In this document: one piece after another, positions 37,626 to 45,866 of the stretch | How positions within the stretch are numbered: position 1 is the first letter of the stretch | How the letters are laid out: the number at the start of each line of letters is the position of its first letter | Source of the DNA: Pelagibacteraceae bacterium AG-325-E23 | GTDB taxonomy: Bacteria > Pseudomonadota > Alphaproteobacteria > Pelagibacterales > Pelagibacteraceae | Reading direction: 5' to 3' | NCBI GenBank assembly: GCA_003282945.1 | Contig: QBYG01000008.1 | Location: 1 to 62,734 of the forward strand | DNA: 62,734 bases | Translations under genes and position numbers: made by a program | The notes under the pieces: model-generated | Seen by the model: the letters and a program-made list of their open reading frames with translations, nothing else | Database searches by the model: none | What the model was told of the DNA's origin: nothing

Positions 37626-39584
37626 TTGAAAGAACTAAATAAAACCTTATCTAACTGTATACGTGCTCTTTCAATGGAGGCCGTACAAAAAGCTAATTCT
37701 GGACACCCCGGTATGCCTATGGGAATGGCTGACGTTTCTACAATTCTTTTCAAATATTTTCTAAAATTTAATCCAAGAAACCCAAGCTGGATAAACAGAG
37801 ATAGATTCGTTTTATCTGCTGGTCACGGGTCAATGTTGCTTTACTCTTTACTTTATTTAACTGGTTATAAAAGTGTTAAATTAAAAGATATTAAGAATTT
37901 TAGACAGTTAGATTCTATTTGTGCAGGTCATCCTGAGTATATTGAAAACTCAGGTATTGAAACAACTACAGGTCCTTTAGGTCAAGGAATTTCTAATGCA
38001 GTAGGTTTTGCATTAGCAGAGGAGATTTTGAAAAAAAAAATTGGTAAAGATATTATAAATCATAAAACTTATGTAATTGCAGGTGATGGCTGTCTCATGG
38101 AAGGTATAAGTCACGAATCTATGAGTTTAGCCGGCCATCTAAAACTTAAAAATCTAATAATGTTGTTTGATAATAATTCTATTTCTATTGATGGACCAAC
38201 AAGTTTGGCAGTTTCAGATAATTTTAAAAAAAGATTTGAAAGTTATGGTTGGGATTATATAGAAATTAATGGCCATAAAGAAAATGAAATATTTAAAGCC
38301 CTCAAAAAAGTTCAAAATGCAAAAAAACCGACCGTCATTTCCTGTAAAACTAAAATTGGTTATGGATCACCTAATAAATCTGGAAAAGCTTCTTCACATG
38401 GAAGCCCCCTGGGTGTTAAGGAGATAGAATTGGTGCGTAGAGAATTAGGATGGAATTATAAACCATTTCAAATTCCAAAAAATATATTAGAGATTTGGAG
38501 AGAAATTGGAAAAAAGGGAGAAAAAATAGAATACAAATGGAACAAAATTTATAATAAGAAAAAAAATAAAATAAATAAATTTTTCAAAAATGATTTTATA
38601 AGATCTGCTTTAAAAGAAAAAAAAATAGCTTTAAAAGAAGATAAAATTCTCGCTTCAAGAAAATCCTCAGAGTCTATTATTAGCGCTCTTGTTAAAAAAA
38701 GTAATATACTTATTGGTGGATCAGCAGACCTTGCTGGATCAAATAACACCAAAACAAAAAATCATCAAATAATTACACCTGGAAATTTTAACGGAAATTA
38801 TATCCATTATGGAGTTAGAGAACATGCCATGTGTGGAATTATGAATGGATTAGCCTTGCATAGTAAAATAATTCCTTACGGAGGAACTTTTTTAATTTTT
38901 TCAGATTATTGTAAACCATCAATAAGATTAGCAGCTATGATGGAACGACAGGTTATATATGTAATGACACATGACTCTATTGGTCTTGGAGAGGATGGGC
39001 CAACACACCAACCTATTGAACAATTATCTGGATTAAGGTCAATACCCAATCTTAATATCTTCAGACCTGCAGATAGATTAGAAACAATTGAATGTTGGGA
39101 GCATGCTTTAGAGAGTTTTAAAACACCAAGCATTCTATCCTTAACCAGACAAAACCTTAATCCTATTAGAAATAAATATTACAAAACCAATAAATGCTCA
39201 CTGGGAGCTTATGAGGTTTTAAGAACGAGTAAAAAAGTTAAACTAACAATTTTAGCAAGTGGTTCTGAAGTAAACTTAGCTATAGAGACCAGCCATAAAT
39301 TAGCCAAAGATAAGATATATTCAAAAGTAATATCAGTTCCATGTATGGAGCTTTTTGACTTACAATCAAATAAATATAAAGATAAAATTTTAAAAGAAAC
39401 TAAATTGAAAATTTCAATTGAAGCTGGTTCAAGTGATTGTTGGAAAAAATATGTAGGTGACTATGGAATGACTTTTGGAATTGATGCTTTTGGAAAAAGT
39501 GCTCCATATAAGGATATTTATAAATATTTTGGATTAATATCTTCAAATATTGCAAATAAATCAAAGAATTTATTTAAAAAATGA
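37626..39584 (+). CDS. tkt: Transketolase
   Basis: The ThDP enzyme transfers two-carbon units in the non-oxidative pentose phosphate pathway. At 652 residues it is full length. It shows SGHPGMPMGMAD near residues 25-36, the ThDP motif GDGCLMEGISHE, and the C-terminal FLIFSDYCKPSIRLAAMM and DSIGLGEDGPTHQP blocks. Translation probably starts at TTG 37626, preceded by AAAGGA (37613-37618) at 7-base spacing. It opens the central-carbon operon tkt-gap-pgk-fba. Confidence 0.97.
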   Translation: MKELNKTLSNCIRALSMEAVQKANSGHPGMPMGMADVSTILFKYFLKFNPRNPSWINRDRFVLSAGHGSMLLYSLLYLTGYKSVKLKDIKNFRQLDSICAGHPEYIENSGIETTTGPLGQGISNAVGFALAEEILKKKIGKDIINHKTYVIAGDGCLMEGISHESMSLAGHLKLKNLIMLFDNNSISIDGPTSLAVSDNFKKRFESYGWDYIEINGHKENEIFKALKKVQNAKKPTVISCKTKIGYGSPNKSGKASSHGSPLGVKEIELVRRELGWNYKPFQIPKNILEIWREIGKKGEKIEYKWNKIYNKKKNKINKFFKNDFIRSALKEKKIALKEDKILASRKSSESIISALVKKSNILIGGSADLAGSNNTKTKNHQIITPGNFNGNYIHYGVREHAMCGIMNGLALHSKIIPYGGTFLIFSDYCKPSIRLAAMMERQVIYVMTHDSIGLGEDGPTHQPIEQLSGLRSIPNLNIFRPADRLETIECWEHALESFKTPSILSLTRQNLNPIRNKYYKTNKCSLGAYEVLRTSKKVKLTILASGSEVNLAIETSHKLAKDKIYSKVISVPCMELFDLQSNKYKDKILKETKLKISIEAGSSDCWKKYVGDYGMTFGIDAFGKSAPYKDIYKYFGLISSNIANKSKNLFKK

Positions 39585-39585
39585 A

Positions 39586-40593
39586 ATGACTATTAAAATT
39601 GGAATTAATGGAATGGGTAGAATTGGTCGTATGGTAGTTAGATCGATTTTTGAAGCTAAAAATAAAAGTTTAAAAATTAGTCATATAAATAATAGATCAA
39701 ATTCAGAAGCTACTTGTAAATTAATAAAGTATGACTCTATTCACGGAAAATTTCACGCGGGTATAAAATTTAGTGAAAATGAATTAATAATTAATAAAAA
39801 TAAAATTACATTTTCTCAAGAGTCTAAAATCGAAAATATTGATTGGAAAAAGCATGATGTTGACTATGTATTTGAGTGTACTGGTAAATTTAATTCAAAA
39901 GAAAAATTACTTACACACATCAAAAACGGAGCAAAAAAAGTAATTGTTTCGGCTCCATGTAAAAATGCAGATAAAACGATAGTTTTTGGTGTAAATGAAA
40001 ATATTATTTCAAAGGATGATAAAATAATATCTGCTGCTTCTTGTACAACTAATTGTTTAGCTCCAGTTGTGAATGTGCTTAATAATAATTTTGAAATTGA
40101 AAAAGGTTTTATGACCACTATTCATGCATTTACAAGTGACCAAAGAATTTTAGATAATTCTCATAAAGATCCAAGAAGAGCAAGGGCTGCAAGTCAATCA
40201 ATTGTCCCAACTTCAACTGGGGCGTCAAAAACAATTGGCGAAATAATTCCAAGCCTTAAAGGGAAATTAGAAGGAGTTGCAATGAGAGTCCCAACACCCA
40301 ATGTATCGCTTGTTGAGCTAGTATTCTGCACAAAAAAAGAAATTAATGTACAAAAAATTAATGCTGTATTTGAAACTGCCTCTAAAAATGAATTATATAG
40401 AATCTTAGAAGTTACTTACGAAAAACTAGTTTCTATTGATTTTAATCATCATTCCGCATCTGCAATTATTGATGCTTCTTTAACAAGTGTAGTTGGAACT
40501 AACATGGGTAAAATCTCTGCTTGGTATGATAACGAATGGGGTTTTTCAAATAGAATGTGTGATATAGCTGAGAATTTGCATAAAATCTCTTAA
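39586..40593 (+). CDS. gap: Glyceraldehyde-3-phosphate dehydrogenase
   Basis: The 335-residue protein begins MTIKIGINGMGRIGRMVVR, the Rossmann start, and has the active-site block SAASCTTNCLAP with the catalytic cysteine and the C-terminal WYDNEWGFSNRM. An in-frame ATG at 39550 exists but lies inside tkt; the ATG at 39586, one base after the tkt stop, fits the family. The enzyme oxidises glyceraldehyde 3-phosphate with NAD(P); cofactor preference cannot be read reliably. Confidence 0.97.
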   Translation: MTIKIGINGMGRIGRMVVRSIFEAKNKSLKISHINNRSNSEATCKLIKYDSIHGKFHAGIKFSENELIINKNKITFSQESKIENIDWKKHDVDYVFECTGKFNSKEKLLTHIKNGAKKVIVSAPCKNADKTIVFGVNENIISKDDKIISAASCTTNCLAPVVNVLNNNFEIEKGFMTTIHAFTSDQRILDNSHKDPRRARAASQSIVPTSTGASKTIGEIIPSLKGKLEGVAMRVPTPNVSLVELVFCTKKEINVQKINAVFETASKNELYRILEVTYEKLVSIDFNHHSASAIIDASLTSVVGTNMGKISAWYDNEWGFSNRMCDIAENLHKIS

Positions 40594-41771
40594 TGAGAAG
40601 TATTATAAAAGAAAAAAATCTTAATAGTAAAAAAATATTATTAAGATTAGACTTAAATGTTCCATTAGAAAATGGCAAAATAAGTGACACTACGAGAATT
40701 GACAAAATTTTACCTACTTTAAATTTTTTAATACAACAAAAAACTAAAGTAATAATTATATCACATGTTGGAAGGCCTAAAGGTAAAAAAGTAAAGGAAC
40801 TATCTTTAAAACCAATAGGTGAAGATTTAAGAAAAAAATTAAATGTAAGAGTAAAACTAATCACAGAAAATATTTACGATATAAAAAATAAAAACTACTT
40901 GGAAAAATTTGATGAAGAAATTCTTATTTTAGAAAATATTAGGTTTTATGCAGAGGAGGAAAAAAACGATCATAGGTTCGCAAAGCACTTAGCAAGTTTA
41001 GGAGATTTATATGTGAACGATGCTTTTTCCTGTTCTCATCGAGCACATGCATCAATCCATCAAATTTCTAAATATTTACCGTCTTTTTCTGGATTACAGC
41101 TTGATTTAGAAGTAGCTGCTCTTAATAAAATTATTACTAAAATAACAAAACCTATAACATGTATTATTGGGGGATCTAAAATTTCCAGTAAAATAGATAT
41201 TATAAAAAATTTAATACCAAAGTTTGATAATATTATAATTGTTGGTGGTATGGCTAATAATTTTATTGAATATTTTGGAAATAATATCGGAAAATCGATT
41301 AAAGAGAAAAATTGCTATCAAATAATAAAAGAAATTATTTCACTTTCAGAAAAAAACGAATGTAAAATAATTTATCCTGATGACGTGCTTGTATCTAAAA
41401 ATTTAAATGGGACCTCTAAAAATAAAGAACTAGATCAAATTTTATCTGATGAAATGATTTTAGACATAGGCCCAAAAACAATTAATAAAATAATACATAT
41501 AATTAATAATAGTAAAACAATATTGTGGAATGGACCAGCTGGGTATTTTGAAAATCCAAATTTTGCCAATGGAAGTATTGAGATAGCAAAAAAAATAATT
41601 GAAAATAACAAATCTAACAAAATTTTTTCTGTAGTGGGTGGTGGGGATACTGTTTCCTTGTTAAATAGCTTAAAGTTTACGGATAATTTTAATTTTGTTT
41701 CAACTGCAGGTGGAGCTTTTTTAGAATATCTTGAAGGCAAAAAGCTTCCTGGTATAACCGCTTTAAATTAA
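40593..41771 (+). CDS. pgk: Phosphoglycerate kinase
   Basis: PGK transfers phosphate between 1,3-bisphosphoglycerate and ADP. The 392-residue protein contains LRLDLNVPLENG and SHVGRPKG near the N-terminus, ENIRFYAEEEKND, NDAFSCSHRAHAS, and the nucleotide-binding VVGGGDTVSLL near the C-terminus. Its start shares one base with the gap stop. Inside the tkt-gap-pgk-fba operon it serves both glycolytic and gluconeogenic flux. Confidence 0.97.
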   Translation: MRSIIKEKNLNSKKILLRLDLNVPLENGKISDTTRIDKILPTLNFLIQQKTKVIIISHVGRPKGKKVKELSLKPIGEDLRKKLNVRVKLITENIYDIKNKNYLEKFDEEILILENIRFYAEEEKNDHRFAKHLASLGDLYVNDAFSCSHRAHASIHQISKYLPSFSGLQLDLEVAALNKIITKITKPITCIIGGSKISSKIDIIKNLIPKFDNIIIVGGMANNFIEYFGNNIGKSIKEKNCYQIIKEIISLSEKNECKIIYPDDVLVSKNLNGTSKNKELDQILSDEMILDIGPKTINKIIHIINNSKTILWNGPAGYFENPNFANGSIEIAKKIIENNKSNKIFSVVGGGDTVSLLNSLKFTDNFNFVSTAGGAFLEYLEGKKLPGITALN

Positions 41772-41772
41772 C

Positions 41773-42783
41773 ATGTCCGAACTTAATAAAATTGCACTCA
41801 AGATAATTTCTGATGGTAAAGGTATACTAGCTGCAGACGAGAGTAATGGAACAATGACAAAAAGACTCGAAGCAGTAAATGTAGCTTCAACCCCAGAAAA
41901 CAGACTTTTATTTCGAGAAATACTCTTTTCATCAGAAGCCATGAAAGAGTGTATAGGTGGTGTAATTCTTTATGATGAAACAATTAAACAAACTTCAAGT
42001 TTTGGAAAATCAATCCCTGATTTGATTTCTTCTGTAGGTTCGGTAGCTGGAATTAAAGTTGATACTGGTGCTAAGAATTTGGCAAATTCCTCAGAGGAAA
42101 AAATTACAGAGGGATTAGACGGACTAAGAGAAAGACTAAAAAAATATTATGAGCTTGGAGCAAGATTTACAAAATGGAGAAGTGTTTATATTATTAACAA
42201 TAAGTTTCCGAGCAAGCTATCAATTCATAGTAATGCTCATGCGCTTGCAAGATACTCCGCCCTAGTTCAAGAAAATGGAATGGTTCCAATAGTAGAACCT
42301 GAGGTTTTAATGGACGGTGATCATGATGCTGATCTTTGTTTAATCAAAACTTCAGAAGTAATTAAGAGATGCTTTGAAGAATTAGCGATCAATAAAGTTG
42401 ACCTTTCAGGAATTATATTAAAACCAAATATGATTTTAGATGGCAACCAATCAAAAAATAAAATCTCTAATGAGGAAATTTCTCAGAAAACAATTGAATG
42501 CCTAAAAAAATCTGTTCCAGATGAAGTGCCAGGAATTGCTTTTTTGTCTGGCGGACAATCGGATATAGAAGCGACAAAAAATTTAAATTTAATAAATAAA
42601 AATAATAATACAAAATTCATAATGACCTATTCATATGGGAGAGCTCTACAACAAAGTGCTCTTAAAATATGGTCAAAAAATACTAAAGATATAAAGGAAA
42701 CTCAGAATACTTTTAATCATAGAGCTAAAATGTGTACTTTGGCTGCTCAAGGAAAATGGTCAATCGAACTTGAAAATAAATAA
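41773..42783 (+). CDS. Fructose-bisphosphate aldolase, class I
   Basis: The 336-residue protein is of the Schiff-base class I type: GILAADESNGTMTKRLEAV near the N-terminus, ARFTKWRSV with a conserved lysine, VEPEVLMDGDHD, and the catalytic lysine in GIILKPNMI. It needs no divalent metal, unlike the class II enzyme common in bacteria. It begins one base after pgk and overlaps thiE by 14 bp. Confidence 0.95.
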   Translation: MSELNKIALKIISDGKGILAADESNGTMTKRLEAVNVASTPENRLLFREILFSSEAMKECIGGVILYDETIKQTSSFGKSIPDLISSVGSVAGIKVDTGAKNLANSSEEKITEGLDGLRERLKKYYELGARFTKWRSVYIINNKFPSKLSIHSNAHALARYSALVQENGMVPIVEPEVLMDGDHDADLCLIKTSEVIKRCFEELAINKVDLSGIILKPNMILDGNQSKNKISNEEISQKTIECLKKSVPDEVPGIAFLSGGQSDIEATKNLNLINKNNNTKFIMTYSYGRALQQSALKIWSKNTKDIKETQNTFNHRAKMCTLAAQGKWSIELENK

Positions 42784-43384
42784 AAGAAAATTTATTTATC
42801 TTATTTCTCCAAATAAAATAGCGAAAGGTTTCTACAAAGATCTTAAATTAGTATTAAATACTAAAAAGGTAGATTTTTTTCAAATGAGACTTAAGAAATA
42901 TTCACTAAAACAAAAAATTATAATTGGAAAAAAAATTAAAAAAATATGTAAAGCCAACAAAGTAAAATTTATAATAAATGATGATCCTTTGTTAGCAAAA
43001 AAACTTGATTCTGATGGATGTCATTTAGGACAAAATGATATGAATATTAAAAAAGCCAAAAAATTAATTGGAAATAAAATTATAGGTATTACTTGCCACA
43101 ATTCCATTAACTTGGCAAAAAAAGCTATTAAATCAAAAGCAAGTTATTTAGCTTTTGGTGCTTTTTTTTCAACAAAAACAAAGAAAACAAAATTTCATGC
43201 TACTATAAAAATTTTAAATGAAGTTAAAAAATTAACCAATATTCCCACAATTGCGATTGGGGGTATAAATCATAAGAATTATAAAAAACTATTATTGAAT
43301 AAAGCTAATTTTTTAGCTATCTCAAGTTACATTTGGAATAATAAAAAATATAAACCCTTAGATGCTATTAAAAAATTAAAATGA
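42770..43384 (+). CDS. thiE: Thiamine-phosphate synthase (ThiE family)
   Basis: The enzyme couples HMP-PP with the thiazole phosphate to thiamine phosphate. The 204-residue TIM-barrel protein is divergent and lysine-rich but retains FQMRLK, INDDPLLAKKLDSDGCHLGQNDM, GITCHNS, AFGAFFSTKTKKT and IPTIAIGGIN, matching the ThiE order of motifs. Location among glycolytic genes is explained only by cotranscription. ThiD, the HMP-P kinase, is encoded at 22.8 kb. The stop overlaps efp as ATGA. Confidence 0.87.
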   Translation: MKINKRKFIYLISPNKIAKGFYKDLKLVLNTKKVDFFQMRLKKYSLKQKIIIGKKIKKICKANKVKFIINDDPLLAKKLDSDGCHLGQNDMNIKKAKKLIGNKIIGITCHNSINLAKKAIKSKASYLAFGAFFSTKTKKTKFHATIKILNEVKKLTNIPTIAIGGINHKNYKKLLLNKANFLAISSYIWNNKKYKPLDAIKKLK

Positions 43385-43947
43385 AAATAAATGCTGGAGA
43401 AATTAGAGTTGGTATGCTTTTAGAGTATAAAAATGATTTGTGGCAAGTTCTAAAAACGCAACATGTGAAGCCTGGGAAAGGTGGCGCATTTGCTCAAGTT
43501 GAAATGAAAAGTGTTGGTAAAAATACAAAATTAAATGAGAGATTTAGATCAAGTGAAACAGTAGAAAAAGCATCTTTAGACGAAATTACCTACAACTATC
43601 TTTACGAAGATGAAAACAATTATTTTTTTATGGATCCTAAAACATTTGAACAAATTGAAATAAAAAAAAATATAGTTGGAGAAAAAGGTAAATTATTAAT
43701 TGAAAATCTTCAAGTTTCTGTAAGCTTTTATAATGATAATGCAATTTCAATTGAACTTCCTAATCAAATAACTTGTAAAATATCTACAACTGACGCTGCA
43801 GTTAAAGGGCAAACTGTATCATCATCTTATAAACCAGCACTATTAGATAATGGTCTTAAAATTCAGGTTCCTCCATTTGTTGAAGCAGGTGATAAAATTA
43901 TTTTAGATACAAGAACAATTGAGTATGTAAAAAAATTAATCAAATGA
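43381..43947 (+). CDS. efp: Elongation factor P
   Basis: EF-P relieves ribosome stalling at polyproline. The 188-residue length is exact for the family. The loop QHVKPGKGGAFAQV has a lysine at position 33 equivalent to the residue beta-lysylated in E. coli; whether it is modified here is not shown by this window. The N-terminal KOW-like domain and two OB-fold domains are complete. It overlaps suhB by 4 bp. Confidence 0.97.
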   Translation: MKINAGEIRVGMLLEYKNDLWQVLKTQHVKPGKGGAFAQVEMKSVGKNTKLNERFRSSETVEKASLDEITYNYLYEDENNYFFMDPKTFEQIEIKKNIVGEKGKLLIENLQVSVSFYNDNAISIELPNQITCKISTTDAAVKGQTVSSSYKPALLDNGLKIQVPPFVEAGDKIILDTRTIEYVKKLIK

Positions 43948-44690
43948 CCTCAATTTCTCCTAATCTAAATATTATGATTAAAGCTGCAGAAAAAGCTTCT
44001 AAAGTTATTATCAGAGATTTTGGAGAAGTAGAGAATCTTCAAGTAGCAAGAAAGGGTCCGAGAGATTTTGTAACAAAAACAGATAAACGTGTTGAAAGTA
44101 TTTTAATTGAAGAGTTATCAAAAGCAAAAAAAAATTTCTCATTTTTAACAGAGGAAAGTGGTAAAATTGAAAATAATGATAAAAATAAAATTTGGATAAT
44201 TGATCCAATAGATGGCACAACAAATTTTCTTCATGGAATACCACATTTTGCAATTTCAATAGCCTTAAAAATTGATGGTGAATTAATATCTGGATTAATT
44301 AATGATCCAATTAAAAATGAAATTTTTTTTGCTGAAAAAAATAATGGAGCTTATTTTAATAGTCATAGAATAAGAGTTTCAAAAAAGAATAATTTGGAAG
44401 AATGTCTCTTTTCATCAAACTCAATTGGTCTAAAAAATATCTTCCCAAAATTAAATATGAGAAATACTGGATGTGCAGCACTAGACTTGGCATACGTTGG
44501 CTCCGGTAGATTAGATGGATATTTTCATAACAATATTAATTTATGGGATATAGCTGCAGGAATATTAATTGTTAAAGAAGCTGGTGGAAGTACTAATGAT
44601 ATAAGCAAATATGAGGATAATAATATAAATATTAGAGCTGCAAATAGTAATATTTATCCAAAAATGATGGAAAATTTAGTCAACTTTTAA
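43944..44690 (+). CDS. suhB: Inositol-1-monophosphatase family protein (SuhB)
   Basis: The 248-residue protein has the Mg-binding motifs EES near residue 70, [15 protein letters not shown] near 90-105, and the C-terminal [16 protein letters not shown]. SuhB-type proteins dephosphorylate inositol monophosphate and in E. coli also act with the Nus factors on rRNA transcription and processing. The efp-suhB adjacency is conserved in alphaproteobacteria. Substrate is inferred from the family. Confidence 0.92.
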   Translation: MTSISPNLNIMIKAAEKASKVIIRDFGEVENLQVARKGPRDFVTKTDKRVESILIEELSKAKKNFSFLTEESGKIENNDKNKIWIIDPIDGTTNFLHGIPHFAISIALKIDGELISGLINDPIKNEIFFAEKNNGAYFNSHRIRVSKKNNLEECLFSSNSIGLKNIFPKLNMRNTGCAALDLAYVGSGRLDGYFHNNINLWDIAAGILIVKEAGGSTNDISKYEDNNINIRAANSNIYPKMMENLVNF

Positions 44691-44725
44691 TTGTTTTTAT
44701 TAAGCTTTTTGCTATAAAGCCGACA

Positions 44726-44953
44726 ATGAAAAAAAACTTACATCCAGATTACCATAATATTAAAGTAGAGATGACTGACGGAACTCAGTTTGAAACTAGA
44801 TCTACATGGGGTTCTGAAGGAGAGACTTTAAAATTAGAAATTGATCCTAAGTCTCATGCAGCATGGACCGGTGGTAAACAAAAATTACTTGATAAAGGAA
44901 GAGTAAGTAAATTTAACAAAAAATTCCAAAACTTTAGATCAGAAAATAAATAA
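44726..44953 (+). CDS. rpmE: 50S ribosomal protein L31 (cysteine-free form)
   Basis: The 75-residue protein begins [19 protein letters not shown] and contains the conserved [25 protein letters not shown] block. It has no cysteine, so it cannot bind zinc as the CxxC-bearing L31 type does. trcR begins at the very next base after the stop. A cysteine-free L36 gene lies at 51.1 kb, so both potential zinc-ribbon ribosomal proteins in this window are of the zinc-independent kind. Confidence 0.95.
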   Translation: MKKNLHPDYHNIKVEMTDGTQFETRSTWGSEGETLKLEIDPKSHAAWTGGKQKLLDKGRVSKFNKKFQNFRSENK

Positions 44954-45514
44954 ATGAGCAATGCCCCACTAATGCCTATGGCTACTGCTGTTTGGTTAGT
45001 CGAAAATACATCCTTAACTTTTAAACAAATTTCAGAATTTTGTAAATTACATACAGTTGAGATTCAAGGAATAGCTGACGGAGAAGTTGCAAAAGGTATA
45101 GTTGGTTACAATCCAATAATAGCTGGACAGTTATCTAGGGAAGAAATAAAGCTTTCATCAGATGATCCAAACAGACCTCTAGCTTTAAAAATTAATGAGA
45201 TAGAAATTGAAAATAATGAAAAGAAAACTAAAAAATATATTCCATTATCGAAGCGTCAAGATAAGCCTGACTCTGCTTTGTGGCTTATTAAACAACATTC
45301 GAACTTGAAGGACTCTCAGATAGCAAAGCTTGTGGGTATTACTAAAAATTCTACAACAGCAATTAGAAATAAAAGTTATTGGAATTTCAACAATTTAAGT
45401 GCTAAAGATCCTGTTGCAATGGGTCTTTTTACTCAAAAAGAATTATCTGATGCACTTCAAAAGGCTGAGAGAAGACAAAAAAGTGAAAAAAAAGAAAAAG
45501 AAAAATCTAAATAA
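44954..45514 (+). CDS. trcR: Cell-cycle transcriptional regulator TrcR family (DUF1013)
   Basis: The 186-residue protein matches the alphaproteobacterial DUF1013 family: MSNAPLMPMATAVWLVENTSLTFKQI at the start and a central DSALWLIKQHSNLKDSQIAKLVGITKNSTTAIRNKSYWN, which looks like a helix-turn-helix of sigma region 4 type. TrcR is described as a cell-cycle regulator in Sinorhizobium. The lysine/glutamate-rich C-terminal tail is probably disordered. It follows rpmE without a gap. Confidence 0.88.
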   Translation: MSNAPLMPMATAVWLVENTSLTFKQISEFCKLHTVEIQGIADGEVAKGIVGYNPIIAGQLSREEIKLSSDDPNRPLALKINEIEIENNEKKTKKYIPLSKRQDKPDSALWLIKQHSNLKDSQIAKLVGITKNSTTAIRNKSYWNFNNLSAKDPVAMGLFTQKELSDALQKAERRQKSEKKEKEKSK

Positions 45515-45528
45515 TCGAATTAAAAAAT

Positions 45529-45594
45529 ATGAATTATAATAGACAAACAAATTTTAAAGTGATACCTAAAGCTCTTTCTGGAGGTAGTTATTAA
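45529..45594 (+). CDS. 21-codon upstream ORF overlapping the rpsU start
   Basis: ATG 45529 opens a frame of 21 codons (peptide MNYNRQTNFKV... ending LSGGSY) that stops at TAA 45592-45594. The stop overlaps the proposed ATT start codon of rpsU by one base, and the rpsU Shine-Dalgarno GGAGG lies within its Ser-Gly-Gly codons. No Shine-Dalgarno precedes this ORF itself. It may be a leader peptide coupling translation to rpsU, or it may be untranslated. Similarity to a known family is not recognised. Confidence 0.4.
   Translation: MNYNRQTNFKVIPKALSGGSY
45580..45584 (+). promoter_or_regulatory. Perfect Shine-Dalgarno GGAGG for rpsU
   Basis: GGAGG at 45580-45584 is followed by five bases and then ATT at 45590. 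Most starts checked in this window have weak or no Shine-Dalgarno pairing, so the full match stands out and decides the rpsU start. Confidence 0.7.
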
Positions 45595-45784
45595 AATAGA
45601 GGTTAAAGATAACAATATTGAACAAGCTTTGAGAGTTTTAAAAAGGAAACTACAAAGAGATGGTTTTTTTAAAATTATTAAATTAAAAAATACTTATGAA
45701 AAGCCCTCTGAGAAAAAAAAAAGAATACTTCAAGAAAACATTAAAAGAGTAAAAAAATTGAACAAACTCAAGAATAGAATTTAA
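45590..45784 (+). CDS. rpsU: 30S ribosomal protein S21, apparent ATT start codon
   Basis: Read from ATT 45590, the 64-residue product is a clear S21: KIEVKDNNIEQALRVLKRKL, then QRDGFFK and YEKPSEKKKR, with a lysine-rich tail. The family N-terminus (MQVLVRDNN-like) aligns so that the ATT takes the initiator place. In-frame codons upstream reach a TGA at 45560-45562 without ATG, GTG or TTG; the only near-cognate alternative is CTG 45578, which overlaps the Shine-Dalgarno. Conventional ORF callers would miss or truncate it. S21 sits near the 16S rRNA 3' end and aids mRNA binding during initiation. It is followed after 4 bp by initiator tRNA. Confidence 0.88.
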   Translation: MKIEVKDNNIEQALRVLKRKLQRDGFFKIIKLKNTYEKPSEKKKRILQENIKRVKKLNKLKNRI

Positions 45785-45788
45785 GCAC

Positions 45789-45865
45789 CGCGGGGTGGAG
45801 CAGCCTGGTAGCTCGCAAGGCTCATAACCTTGAGGTCGGCGGTTCAAATCCGTCCCCCGCAACCA
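45789..45865 (+). tRNA. Initiator tRNA-fMet (anticodon CAU)
   Basis: The C1 x A72 mismatch (CGCGGGG against CCCCGCA) marks it as the initiator. The anticodon arm is CAAGG-CTCATAA-CCTTG. Only two of the usual three consecutive G:C pairs are kept: the 29:41 pair is A:U. The encoded CCA ends at 45865, one base before the stop codon of the convergent carbamoyltransferase gene. It probably shares a transcript with rpsU. Confidence 0.96.
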
Positions 45866-45866
45866 A

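Noticed and set aside
39550-39585. Upstream start codon for gap at 39550
   Set aside because: It lies within tkt and adds 12 residues not found in GAPDH; 39586 gives the canonical Rossmann start.
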